A stretch of 64,000 bases of DNA, taken from contig JAPEHQ010000015.1 in assembly GCA_027405735.1 (NCBI GenBank), positions 682,001 through 746,000 on the forward strand, in the 5' to 3' direction. This document shows positions 22,899 through 34,889 of this stretch, piece after piece. The stretch's first letter is position 1, and every line of letters begins with the position of its first letter. The notes under the pieces were generated by a model. The model was not told the origin of the DNA. It worked only from the letters and a program-made list of their open reading frames with translations, and made no database searches. Made by a program: the position numbers and the translations under genes. This DNA is from Mucor racemosus. Taxonomy: Eukaryota; Mucoromycota; Mucoromycetes; Mucorales; Mucoraceae.

Positions 22899-25356
22899 CT
22901 ATAAAGAGGTATCCATGTTACTATTTACTGGGAAATCATCTACACCATAACCAAGAAACCACCACCAAATAGCTTCATAACAAAATACAAATTGTCTTAG
23001 AGTCTGTACCATACTCAATCGTTGTTCTCTGAATCGAGAAATTGTTTGTAATAAAATATCGTGATCGCTAGCAGATTTCATCTTTCTTAAACGATACAGC
23101 ACGGTATCAATGGCACAAAATGCGCCAGACCTACCACAACCTGCTGAACAATGAACAATCATAGGCCCAACAGATTCTTGTTGAGAATATGTAATTTGTG
23201 CTGAATCTGCCATTTGGATAATTTGAAGTGTACCCAATGGATTGTCAGGGACGCCAAAATCCATCCAGCCAGTATATTGCAAATGTGTCACTTTTCTATT
23301 CACTGAACCCTTGGTGATAGATAGTTGTCGAACAATGACAACATCATCCTCATTGAGAGGCTCTTGTAGATTATGTTTATCAACCTTTTGAATCGTTTCG
23401 CTTACTAGAGTGATACTAAGGTCGCCATATTGAGTAGGCGAGTTAAGATTGGATGGCCAATAACGATGGCATTTGATCTATAGAAAGGATTACTGTTAAA
23501 TATCTATTTTAGGGGAATAAATAGTAGTTGATGATATTTACTTTGTTCATTTCTTCCTCCTTTGTAAGCATGACTAAAACACGGGAGTTTTGTTCCCAAA
23601 CTACTTGCCAAAAGTCATTAAATGTTGCGGGTAATGGGCCTTGTGTTGAAATATAACGACGATAAGGTTGTGTATTTTTTGTAGGACATTCTTTCATGAT
23701 CTTGACGCATTGTGTATTGAGCTGCTCAGGCCTGGCATCACTTACAGATTCTTCACTATCGATATATTGAACATAACTAGCGTTGATATAATCTGAAACT
23801 TTGTGATCTCTAATTTTGACTCGAGTATATTCTGGAAAACGATGGAATCATAATTTAATCATTATGACTTTTTGTTTCTAACCATATATGTTACTTACCG
23901 AAAGGCCAGATATTGGTATACCTATTCAAAGCTCCCATTTCGATACCAGCAACAATACTAAATGGGTATTCAGCAGGATTGTCTGTATGTTTTGAGTGAA
24001 AATGCATGATATTTTGGAGTCTTCTTTGCTCTGTTCTTTCAAGTTTCTATAAAAGTAAATGTTAATCTATGACCTCAACTAAACGTAAATTGTGAAATTT
24101 TTACTTCATAAGTTTCAGCCAAGATTTGAGCACCATCTTCTCGAATGGTACATTGTAACCATTCCGGACCTTTAAAGCCTTTGTCACTCATGTGACCTCC
24201 TGCAACACAGCGTGGCATTGTATCTACCAGTTCAACTTGGTCATTATTGTTAGGATCTACGTTACACTTGGATGGTAATCTAATAGGAAATCGTTCACGT
24301 ATAGGGCCATGTGACAGCTCCATATTTTGACGGATGTTTGAAAAGAATGGATTGAATGCTTGATTTTCAAATTGTGGTATTGGAGCCGTAAATGGACCTA
24401 AAGAAGGCGTAGCCGTAGGCATGTTGTTTAATCTAAGCTTGGGTCGAGTGCCCCTTTGAGGTAAATTTAGAGAGAAACTATCACCACCAATTGTAGGAGG
24501 ACCAAAATTGGAATTGGGTGGTTGTGGAGATGTTGCATTCGATTCACAGCTTTCTTTGAATGCAGATGAAAATGCATCAAAGCCACCTTTTTAGTAAAAG
24601 AAGTGAATGTATAAATATATATAAGAATATGTGTAACAAACAAAATATTATTTTTTTACCTTTTAGATAATATAATTGGCCTTTAAAACCTGCTCGGATC
24701 AATTTAGCACCTAAATAAGCAGATGCACTATTTTCTAGTAAACGTTGAGATTGTTGATCATAAAATACGATACATTCAGCTGTTTCCCAAGACCTTAATC
24801 TTTCACGAGCATGATCTAGTACAATAGCTTCATATACTTTATCTAGCGTGAAAGTAGGTCTTTTAAGGATAGTGTTTGGTATAGATACATTTATGGAACC
24901 ACGTATTCTAGAATGAGAATATTGAACAAATGAGCGCACATCTAAAACCAATAAAGCATTTGTATCTTTGTATTTATCCAACACTTGATTCAATTTAATT
25001 GATTCCATGGGTTGTAATGAGCTGTTTGCAATAGCAGATGTTGGTGGTTGTCTTCTGTTGGCAAGAGAACCCATGTTTAAATTGAATCCAGCCATAGGAG
25101 GAGGTCTTTCATTGGATGGACTAGTGAGTACGGTAGGTTGAGTAGCATGACGAGCTTGAATAGCATTCAAGAAATCTTGATGGATCGAAGGATTAATAGG
25201 AGCAGTGTAATAAGGTGTATTCGCAGTAGAATTTGAACTGTTCGACGCATCCTCTTGTGATGTAGATTGGGGGATAATTGAAGGCATGCTTAAAGGAGTG
25301 AAATATGCGTCATTAGCTCCATTTCCTCGTGTTGGAGACTCAAAAGTCAAGCTCAT
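22899..25356 (-). CDS. Rhodanese/CH2 plus tyrosine phosphatase, MAP-kinase phosphatase type (Pyp1/Pyp2, Ptp2/Ptp3-like)
   Basis: Five exons: 25356-24660, 24586-24105, 24046-23899, 23831-23542 and 23477-22899, giving 731 residues. Such enzymes dephosphorylate the activation-loop tyrosine of Hog1/Sty1-type MAP kinases. Seen: a disordered N-terminus; a rhodanese/CH2 domain (about residues 105-235: LLVLDVRSFVQYSHSRIRGS, INVSIPNTILKRP) without the catalytic cysteine (VFYDQQSQ where CxxGxR would be), as in MAPK-docking domains; a linker; then a classical PTP domain (about 415-725) with EYTRVKIRDHKVSDYINAS, IKCHRYWP, FWQVVWEQNSRVLVML and signature HCSAGCGRSG (Cys649, Arg655). The usual WPD loop reads WMDFGVPD: aspartate 612 is kept but proline is replaced by methionine. 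Length fits S. pombe Pyp2 and yeast Ptp2. Confidence 0.92.
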
Positions 25357-25560
25357 TTTGTATAAAAAGAAACGTTGAAAAGCTAAGAAAGAAAAAGAGA
25401 AAAAGGAAGAACTAGAACCAGCAAAGAGGATCTTAGTAAGGAGGAAGAGGAGAAGAAGAAGAATGAAAAATTATGATGATGTGACGGTAAAAGAAGCTCA
25501 ATCCAGACTCCAATTCATGTGTTACAATGTCGTCATTGAACCTAAACATGTATGTAAAAC

Positions 25561-25599
<39 letters not shown>

Positions 25600-25954
25600 A
25601 AAAAGAAAAATATATATAAAAAAAAAAAAAAAATGTATTGTAGATCTCTCGCAACCTTTTTTTTTTTGTATCATGTATTTTTCTTTAGTCGATTGGATTC
25701 AACATGCAAAACGGTCTTCAAACTAAAAGCATCGATGTTCCAATGTTGAAAAACTCCTTTATGTGATTATAAGATTCAAGGAACAAGATAAAAAAAAAAA
25801 AAAAAAAAAAAAAGCATGATCATGATATCATAAACCATTAATGAGAAATCATATATAAATATAACAAATTTCAAAATAGGGTTTTTATTTTTCAATTTTT
25901 TAATTTTTTTCTCAAGAAAACAAAATACTTGTTATTTTCAACTAGAATAGAACA
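25357..25954. other. Spacer with long homopolymer runs
   Basis: Contains T37 at 25562-25598, an A run of 17 at 25618-25634 and A24 at 25790-25813, among the longest homopolymers in the window. It holds the promoter of the phosphatase (right to left) and the 3' end of the NmrA-like gene. Confidence 0.6.
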
Positions 25955-27116
25955 TTACTTGAAACGGTTGAATTGATCACGGTTAATTTCAAAGTATTGC
26001 TTCAAATTACGAGGTTCACGATCCAAGATATGACGAAGCTCATCAGAATGCATGTCTAATTGGCCCTTATTAGCCAATCGCCAGTATTCCATAATAGTCT
26101 CAATCTTGCGCTCGTGGATAAATTTGTTGATTGGGAAAGACCAGAATCCATCACGACCCTTTTTAAAGTCACCACGCTCATCAGGACGCTCTTTGAAGCG
26201 ATCATCTCTCTTGATATGTTCAAGTTGCTTCTTCATATCATTTTCAGAAATCTCTCTGAATTTCATGTCTTGGCGGCCTAAACCTTCACCAATTTCATGA
26301 GCAATCTCTTCACTAGCCATTGCCTTGGAACAAGTAAATTCATACATTTGCTTCTTGAAAATTGCATCAATTTGACGACCAGCAAGACGCTCACGATGCT
26401 TCTTGGCTAAACGATAAACACCTTCAACGACGTCATTCATATCAAGACAAGACCATTTCTTGTTCTTCTCAACAGGAAGACACAAGTAGTTTTCACCTAC
26501 AATTTGAGGAGCTGAATAGTAGAAGGATTGATAGAAGATGGGCTGACGGACAATGCAATGTTTTTCACCACTAAAATGTTCCTTGACCATCTTTTCAATA
26601 CAACTCAATTGCTCAAAATTACGGAATTCAGAACCTTTTTGGTTGTTATCATTCTTGTGAACACGATCAACACCGAGGCTATTTACAGAATAATATATCA
26701 ATAAATGTAACATCTAAATTGCAAATATATAATGCTTACCAAGACATCATGGCCATATGCTCAACATGATGATGCTTAGCAGCTTTCATCAAGCATTCAG
26801 CTTCCTTTTCACGATCAGAAGAGTACTCGGGAATCAAGAGAACACAACGGACATCCTTCATAGCATGACGCAACTTGTCTTCATCCTTGTAGTTAATCTC
26901 AAGAATTTCACCGCCCATCTTTTCAAGATGACTCAAGCCAAAACCAGATCTGTTGCGACACAAAAGACGAAGCTTATGACCAGCAATCTCAGGTTCTTCT
27001 TCACGATTTTGGATAGCTTCCAAAAAGCGATAAGCCATAGCATAACCAAGAAGAGAATCACAGTTGGTGATAACAAAAACGTGCTTTGAGGTATTGGATT
27101 GTTGTTGTTGAGACAT
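25955..27116 (-). CDS. NmrA-like NAD(P)-binding (atypical SDR) protein
   Basis: Two exons: 27116-26740 and 26678-25955, giving 366 residues. The family (NmrA, HSCARG) binds NAD(P) in a Rossmann fold and often works as a redox sensor or transcriptional co-regulator rather than an enzyme. Seen: a short Q/S-rich head, then beta-strand and helix KHVFVITNCDSLLGYAMAYRF where the glycine-rich loop is degenerate (NCDSLLG), LRLLCRNRSGF (second strand with a basic residue), EINYKDEDKLRHAMKDVRCV, IPEYSSDREKEAECLMKAAK, and later HCIVRQPIFYQSFYY and WSCLDMNDVVEGVYRLAKKH, matching the NmrA layout up to about residue 240. The C-terminal 120 residues (charged, with DRFKERPDERGDFKKGRDGF) match nothing I know. 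The degenerate nucleotide loop suggests weak or altered cofactor binding. The specific role is not known. Confidence 0.72.
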
Positions 27117-27174
27117 ATTGAATTTTAAGATGATAATAATATGGAGTTGAGATTTCGTACTGAAATGCCTCGCC

Positions 27175-27182
27175 TTTTATAC
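27175..27182 (-). promoter_or_regulatory. TATA box of the NmrA-like gene
   Basis: TATAAAAG on the minus strand about 60 bp upstream of the start codon at 27116. Confidence 0.5.
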
Positions 27183-28768
27183 ATTTCGATTCAATTCAGA
27201 ATTCTCACAGACAATCTAATTGCAACTGGTTTGTTTGCCCCATCATTTAGTTGGTTGTCCCCATTACTGTGCATTAAACAAGTTTGAGATTTGTAGTAGT
27301 AAGACGTCTTCACACGCAATAACATTTGCCAAGTTGCCTACAACATATGACAACAAAACATAATTATTTATAGACTTTTGCAAAACCCCGTTAGTGATTT
27401 TGCCCCAGAATACCATGTTGATTGCAACTTGAATGCTATCAATATGAGAAAATCATAAAGAACCTAAGGTTCATCTATGCACTTGATGGAAAAGCCATCA
27501 ACTGTAACTATACCAGTTGTCTTTTAAAAATACTAATCTGCGGCAATTTTGGTAAAAATCTCGAGAATAAAAAATATTGCAATATAATTCACTACTCAAG
27601 CAACATTAAAGCATGTTTGAATGTTATATTTTATGCTTACTGCTTGCGTAAAAACTCTTTAAAGCCTACTGATTCCAATTTACAGGCCAAAGATAATTCA
27701 AACCTAGGCCGGATTTTATTAATCTACCAGTATTAGGAAATACCAATTTAGAATATCCGTCAAGCCATAATGTTTGACATGCAAATCACACAATAGTACA
27801 TTTCATGCGTCTATTACCATGCTATTATTAAATTATAGAAATCTCGATTCCATTATATTCACACAATATCCATACGTTTATTCTAATTATATTATCGTTT
27901 ATATTTAATACACTCATCCAACTAGAACATAAGCCCTCTCTATAATCTCATAATAAAACGATACTTTTTCATTTGAATAGTTTATATACATTTACCTTTT
28001 GATGGATCATTTACTTTTATATTTTTCAAAAATCGACATGATTTTTTTTTTAAAAAAAATAAGGCACATTTGTAAATATCTCAAAAACTTCTATATAAAC
28101 AACCATAGTTGATTAATTGACATTTGTACAACTTTTGATCACGCATTTAATGGTAATATTTGTAAAGAAACTTTATGTTGAAAATATTTCATAAATAGCG
28201 AAAACGAAATTGATAGTTTTTTCATAAAAAGTCAAACTCTTGAATAAGCAATAGCAAAATAATTGGGTGTATATGAAAATTGGGCACTATGCCTATACCT
28301 GGAGTTGGGGGTTTGAAAACGTAATAGTTTGATAAGGACTCACAAAGAAATACATGTATGTGAATGTACAAATAAGAATTGTGTACACGGTTTGCAAATA
28401 ATTTTCAACATAGCACAACCCAATAATGAACTAAGCTATCCGCTAAATACTGAGTAAAGTTCTTTCATTTCTGCATTTGTTTTATCAATAATGATTTAAA
28501 ACGTGCGTTAAACAAGCATGTTTCTGATATTTGACAGCAAGCCATACGGATACATCGTTTTCCAATTAAATGTTTTTTGTAGCCCATCCAATTCTGAATC
28601 GATGTATAGTTTTCGAAGAAAGAATTACTCTTAACTGTTTCATAAATACAGATTTTTTGTGCATTTAAGCCAACATTTGAAATCCAAAAAATGAATGTAA
28701 AACACATTGCATAGCAACTGTAGTTATGCATAAAGAAAACGTTTACTTATTTTGATAGATGTCATTGG
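27183..28768. other. Gene-poor spacer with a fragment of repeat R
   Basis: From 27728 to about 28010 the sequence matches the left part of R1 and R3 (AATTTAGAAYATCYGTCAA, then the CATGCTAYTATTRAATYATAG segment). The rest has only short frames; one of 88 residues on the minus strand (28465-28731) has a hydrophobic head and several cysteines and is discussed as a weak finding. Confidence 0.45.
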
Positions 28769-29511
28769 TGCAGTGGGGTTACATACTAAAAAGCTTGATA
28801 TATGGTCATGAAATAACTTAATTTGTAAGTGCCACTCATGAGAATTCATGCCACTTGAAATTCATGCCACTTGAAATATAATTGAAATATAAATACAATA
28901 ACAATAAACAAACGCTTCAATTGAATGCAACAACAAACGCATGCTAAAAATATGGAATGCTCTTGAACTAAGGATGTTGTCGAGCCGAGCTTCGACTAGT
29001 AAATTTGGCTGGCAAAATCCAGTTCGACAACAATGTTATTTTGAACCATACATGTCGTGTGAATGATAGCACTCTTGATCACAATAATCTTCTATCTAAA
29101 TCAATAAGTAATGATAACAAAGATATCAACTTTGCCAACTACTCCTTTATGCCGTAGTTGCACTATCAATATAAATAAAGATTCAAGCAGCATATAAAAA
29201 TTGCTCCTTCAATCCAAGATTGCTCCTTCAATCCAAGATTGCATAAAGTAGTTGTGAGTTATGACAAATGTTAACCAAGACCAGAAGGCCTATATTGTTA
29301 CATTCGTCATATATACTACCCTTTATGGTCTATGTTCTGCAGGATTTACCCCTTAAATATTAACTCAATATATTACAGTGTACTATAAATCGGAAGGTTA
29401 CTAAATCTAACTTCATTCAAGTCTAATGGTATATAATAGGTTCTCTAAATCATTATGAATCCATTCATACTTTCTCAGTTATTTTAAATCTTCAGAATCC
29501 TTTAGTATTGG
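28769..29511 (+). mobile_element. Diverged copy of solo LTR L3
   Basis: Starts TGCAGTGGGGTTACATAC, matching the start of L3 at 36537, and follows it with gaps (ACAAACGCTTCAAT, CGCATGCTAAAAATATG, CCATACATGTCGTGT, CTTCAGAAT). It is interrupted at 28969-29038 by a small MITE. The far end cannot be followed past the second MITE at 29512, so no target duplication was read. Confidence 0.55.
28969..29038 (+). mobile_element. 70-bp hAT-like MITE, copy a
   Basis: Inverted ends contain TTGTCGAGCC and GTTCGACAA around a centre with ACTAGT. It is flanked by near-identical 8-bp repeats TCTTGAAC (28961-28968) and TTTTGAAC (29039-29046). The homologous L3 at about 36700 has the empty site with a single copy. 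Confidence 0.6.
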
Positions 29512-29563
29512 TGTCGAGCCGGGTTTTGCCAGCCAAATTTACTAGTATAAGTTGGGCTCGACA
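29512..29563 (-). mobile_element. hAT-like MITE, copy b (opposite orientation)
   Basis: TGTCGAGCC on the left and GGCTCGACAG on the right, with the same AAATTTGGCTGGCAAAA core in reverse. Boundaries are approximate. The two copies form an inverted pair about 0.5 kb apart. Confidence 0.55.
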
Positions 29564-29689
29564 GCATCCCTGATATTCATAACGATTGAATTTAAACTGT
29601 TTTCAATAAAAGTGCGCAGAAAGTTATAGGTGCACTTTGGTAATAATTTTCTCAACACACAGTTGGTTCCGGAAGTTACCCTTTGAGAT

Positions 29690-31250
29690 CACCTTGTCAA
29701 AGATGCACGCCTATTATCATGTAATGTTGGAATTTATTAGGGTCAAAATCCACCGAGATAGGGGTTTTTGTTGTCCGTTTCTTACGGTTGTAAAAAGTAG
29801 TTTTTTTCAGATGGGGTTCAAATAGTTTTTGAATGTTTTTGCTCAATACTGAGTCAAATTATGTAAAATATCCAAGGAAGATGTGCCTTCACTCTATAGG
29901 TCGCTGATATCTCTTAGAAAATAGAAATATTAATACAAGAATATAAGTGTACTGGCCAAACATTGACCAAACATTGACCAAGATGGACCTAAAATTGATT
30001 ATAAAAAATTGAGCAACTAAACTGAGGTATTAATTTTTTGTATTCACAGGGTAGATCCAACTTTAAGCTACATTGCATTTTTTGTTTCAGCAAAAAATAT
30101 TGATTTTTCATCGAGATAATCAAAATAATAGTTTCGTCACAGCTTAAACCCAATAGTAACGGGGTTCCAAAAATGATTTGATGAAAAAATGAACGAAAAA
30201 TGATTCAAAAAACAAAATCGTTTAAATGTTCATGAACTGCAAAGCAAATCGACCTAGCATATTAAATAGTTTTTGTACAGTTTTAGATTTTTCATCCATC
30301 TAAATAAAAATTAGACCAACATTCCACATTAAATTGTGCACAAAATGCAATTGACATTTTGGAGGTTTTTTGAAGATGCACATCACTTTTTATAAGCATA
30401 TTTACAATATAAGTTATTCAAATGATGAGCCAAAACATTATCTATCGATAAAGCTATTGCAGGATCTTCTAGCTGCATTTTTCGTAGAGAAAACAAGATT
30501 TTTGCCAATTTTTTTTTCAGATTCAGAATTTGGGATGAGGGTATATAAGGGAAAAATGAGAGCTAGAAATGTAGGTACCTTTTTGTACACATTTTTGAGG
30601 ATATCTCCACGAAAAATTAATATTTTGAAAAACCCTAAATTGAATCCAAGAGAGCTTAACGAGCTTAATGGCATGAATGCAAAAAAAATGTTGCTAAATT
30701 TAACCAATATTTTGAAACCTATTATAGAAATGCCCAAAAAAATGAAAAAAAATAAAAGTGCTCAGAATTTTTTTATATTCATATATGTTATAGAGCACCT
30801 TAAAACAAGTAAGTTTTATTATTAGAAAGTGTTAGTATAGCTTAATTTTTTCTAGAGATATGAAGCCTCAAAGTTTTCGATCCTTTAGCACATTAGCAGT
30901 GAAATACGCGTAAAAAGTCTGAGACATTAGTACTGAAAAATTAATACCAACTGCAAAAAATAGGATATTTTCGGATACTTGTTTTTGAATTAAAGGTGAA
31001 CATTTAAGATACATTGGCATATAATTTTATCTTGGTGTTATTTAGTGAAAAAAAAGTAGTAGAGCAGGGATGAAAAGTGAGACCCAGTTTTTAAGGAAAA
31101 AGCAGTAAATTTTACGCGTTTTTGAGTCTTTCGTGAGATATAAAATGAATTCAAGAATAGGTAGCATAATGCGACCAATTTATGTCTGTTTAGTAGTGTC
31201 TAAAGTATATCCTAAAAATGTTTATTATAAGATCAGTTATAGAAAGAAGG
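29690..31250 (+). repeat. R4: copy of repeat R
   Basis: Homologous with R1 from about 1945 onward. It carries a 151-residue frame at 30370-30825 (MKMHITFYKHIYNISYSN at its start), which is the longest frame in any R copy. Its segment 30360-30730 is nearly identical to R5 38221-38590, whereas both flanks are much more diverged. Confidence 0.7.
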
Positions 31251-32528
31251 CATATTCCGATTTTGAAGATTGAAACTATGAATTTTTTTTGAAAATTCAA
31301 ATTTAATATTAAAATTCATTTTAACTTATCGAGGGTAGTTTCTTCGTGTACTACAGCGAGTTAAAATATGTCGTGAAGGGCAGAACAAACAAAATAAATT
31401 GTAATTTGTTTGATTGAGTAATTAATAAGAAAAATAATTACATAAATATCATAGAGTGTGATTGTTTAGCTTCTACATGGAAAAATCCAAAAATCATTTT
31501 TTATTATATATACTGTATCAACAGATTCTGTTTTCCTGTGGAGATCGGACGAGATCTGATATTTTCAACATTGATGACCGTAATTTTTATAGATTATAAA
31601 AATTTTGTTACTACATATAATACACGTTTTATCTACTACTAAAGGTTCGTATATATACTTAGCGCTATTTTGCATCTATTAATTATATGCTTACTGAAAA
31701 CTTCAGTTGTATTTTCTAGTGAAACAAAGCCAGCTTTGCATTATTGTACCTAGCATAATAATTACATGATATAGGGCACAAATAACAGATTTCTCTTTAT
31801 ATTTCGATCAGGAATAAAGATTTTTCTGTAAACCAAATTGCTGCTAATACTCATCGAATAGCAGTATTATATACCAAAAAAAAAACAATGTGGTCAAATT
31901 GCTCAATATTGTACAAATTGAGAAATAAAAACAAAATAACAGATAAGTAGAAGGACGGCAATTAAAGAAAGTAAACATAGAGGGGATGTTTGTCCTAGTT
32001 GCTAAAATTATGCGCTTTACAGCTAGTTCAAACGGAGAGATTGTGGGTTCGAAACTCGTGTAAACAGATTTTGTTCGGGACTTGTGCTTGCCGGGCTATA
32101 ACCGCAGCTAATCACCCCCTCACCTTTTTTTTTCGTTTTAACTTTCTATGTATAGCTTTTAAAAGACTAGCAATTGTCGTCTTCTTTTCTCTATTCTAGT
32201 ATTTTTAGTGCTATTTTGGAAATCCATTTTCTTTATGAATATCGTATTTTACAAACACAAGAGATTTTACAAAAGTAGACACATTTTGCATGCAATAATT
32301 TAATAATGTAAACTGTATTGTAGTAAGCCTACTACTGTCTGTATATTTTGATTTTGGTTTTCATCCAGTAAGTAACAAATAGAGTATTACTAATTGTAAC
32401 ATTAAAGACATACATAATGAAATATCTTTAGTCATTTTTCAGAAAGACTTGAAAAGAGCTCAGCGAATAACATCCTTAATCATGTTTGTATTTTTATCAG
32501 TTCCTGCTTTTCCAGTCATCATCAGTTT
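31251..32528. other. Spacer containing a tRNA-like unit
   Basis: AT-rich spacer before transposon T3. Apart from the tRNA-like segment at 31987-32066, no gene or repeat of this window was recognised. Confidence 0.45.
31987..32133 (+). other. tRNA-like Pol III unit (tRNA pseudogene or SINE head)
   Basis: TGTTTGT at 31987-31993 can pair with GTAAACA at 32060-32066 (five Watson-Crick and two G-U pairs), an acceptor-stem layout of 80 nt. An A-box-like TAGTTGCTAAAA lies about 10 bases in. A near-perfect B box GGTTCGAA sits in a T-arm GTGGG/TTCGAAA/CTCGT whose stem relies on G-U pairs. The anticodon stem is poor, so this is not a functional tRNA as far as I can tell. A run of nine T at 32125-32133 would end a Pol III transcript. 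Confidence 0.35.
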
Positions 32529-32778
32529 ACTACGGCCGACCTGTGCTGCACAAGATGATTTCGTTGTGCCCAGGTGGGCTGCACACTATAGCCTGAGCTG
32601 TATTACCCACTGAATATGGTTAAAAAGATAACAATATGCACATGGGCACAACAAAAGAAACTGTACACAAGCACAACGCTAAGCCTGTATGTGCAGAGTT
32701 ATAGATTCTGTCCGTGTGCATAACATTAACCCCATGTGTGCATAATAATAGAATTGCCCATAAGCATATCATTATCCC

Positions 32779-33006
32779 TGAGAGTTATATGTAGATAACG
32801 ATTATTTCCAATACAAATAAAATAAAGACTACAAGCGATTATATCACGGAGAACGTAGGGTCTTCATTATTAAGTTAAAAAAGGAAGCCAGGAGCCATCA
32901 GGTTCTGGATTCTAAAAGTATTTATACCATTTCAATTCCATTTGGATGTCAGGTTCAATATGGGATTGAAATGAGATTTAACATAAATAATAGGCAAAAA
33001 CCTACA
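32779..33006. mobile_element. Solo LTR L5 (228 bp) inside T3
   Basis: Starts TGAGAGTTATATG and ends AAAACCTACA (TG..CA), with the 5-bp duplication ATCCC at 32774-32778 and 33007-33011. T2 has the empty site (ATTATCCCTATTTGTG near 13985). The element contains a TATTTATA-like box. Confidence 0.72.
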
Positions 33007-34889
33007 ATCCCTATTTGTGAATAATAATAAAATCTAACCATAAACATAATGTGCTGATCGTATGGGCACAAATTGGTTTGTACATGAGCATCGTGCCGTT
33101 CTTCAAATTTCATCGCATATTTTACTGGAATAATGGGGTTTTAAATTACATTTGCTTTTATTAATGTAGATAATAGATAATAATACAATTCAATACGTTG
33201 TTGATGAAGTAGAACAGCAATGCATGCAAGAACCAATATATTTACTATTATCATCATTTGTAAGTATGTTTATAGCTATAATTTGTACAACAACAATGGT
33301 TTTTGCTCGAGCATAAACTTGAATAACACTTACTGCTTAAATTTATATGCAAGGAAAATCTAAGGTTATATACGTTACTTTATCAAACATAAAATTTAAA
33401 TAAATTAACATTATTTAAACTTATTATTTTAGTTTACGAGTGTCAGCTGTAAAAAGATTTGTTTTCAAGTATAGCTACGATGACCAAAACTATGGTTATT
33501 AGGTAAGGCATTAAATTATTCTTTTTTTTTTGCTTCTATATCATTTAAGATTTTATCACTTTTTTGGAACATTTCGTGAGTTTGTAGCCAATTTTAGCTT
33601 TTGATTGTGTATATATAAATATCATTATTGCCTTCAATTTTTTGATCTAGTAATTAAGAAATATGTCCAAAATACTGTAGTAAATAATAATGATATTTGA
33701 TCTTAGAATGCAGTTACATAAAAATATCAGTCTCTAATATAACGACCGCTACCTATATTAAAAACATTACTCCCTTATGTTAGCATGCGTATTCAGATAA
33801 AAGAAAAGAATATCAGCTTTATAGTCTGATATGCCTTATCAAACGGTCAATAATATCCTTGGAATATGAAATCAAAAAGAGAGAAACAACACACGACATA
33901 GAAAAGGATTTTCAAGGCTTTACATTATTTAGCGCAATTAAAACCCTGCTAAATTGCACATTTCAGCCAATGTAAAAGCAGCATTACAGCGCCTGAACTA
34001 TAAACTAAGCAAAATAGGCAATATATGTTATCATAGGAACGTGAATTTTCTACCAGAAAAACCGGCTGTCATATCATAGATTCATTAAAAAATTGCAAAA
34101 GCGAGCCCGTAGAGCAACGACATAATTGAGCATAGCAAGATTGAATGGCTAAGTCTCTTATACTATGGTATATATCTAAGTTTTAAATAAAAAAGCGTTT
34201 TTTTTTAAACTTTTTTTAAATTTAACCACGTACGGCCTGAAAATTCAGACTGTTTAGCGGACATTTTCGGGACTCATTTTACCCTTACCAACACTCATGA
34301 TTTTGATCAAAAAACAGAAAAATCAAATTTTGATACCAAAATCAACGTTTAAAAATACTACATTGTGAGAGAAAATTGTAGTTATAGCTAATAAAAATTA
34401 TATAAAAGCTCAATATTAAATGTTAACTACTAAAAATTTGTACTTTTGCCCCAAAAACGGATTTTTGATTAAAGGATTTTCATGTAATATTTTGCAATAA
34501 AAATGTTTGTTATTTTTTATTGAGCAAATAGAGCACTATATTCTGTATATGTGTATATTTTTTGTTTTTATAATTGGTAGTATAATTAACTCTAGATTTG
34601 CAAAACCAAAAAAAAAAAAATTAAAAAATGTCAAAATTGATGATCTGGACAAGAATAATTTTTGAAATTAATATTCCAATTATAAGCCTTGTAAGTCTTA
34701 AAAATAAGTGATTTTATAATACTTGAGAACTTTTTGTAGAATTTACGATGCTCTACCCACTTGATTTGAGCTTATTACTGCAAATATTTTATACATGTTA
34801 ATATTGTGTGTTAGTTTGTTTGATGATAATATAGTCTTACTTTATAATTATTGCGCTAGAGATGATTTACATTATGATTTAGTCTTACC

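Noticed and set aside
27422..27736. 104-residue plus-strand frame
   Set aside because: No recognisable domain, no promoter context, AT-rich composition like the spacer around it.
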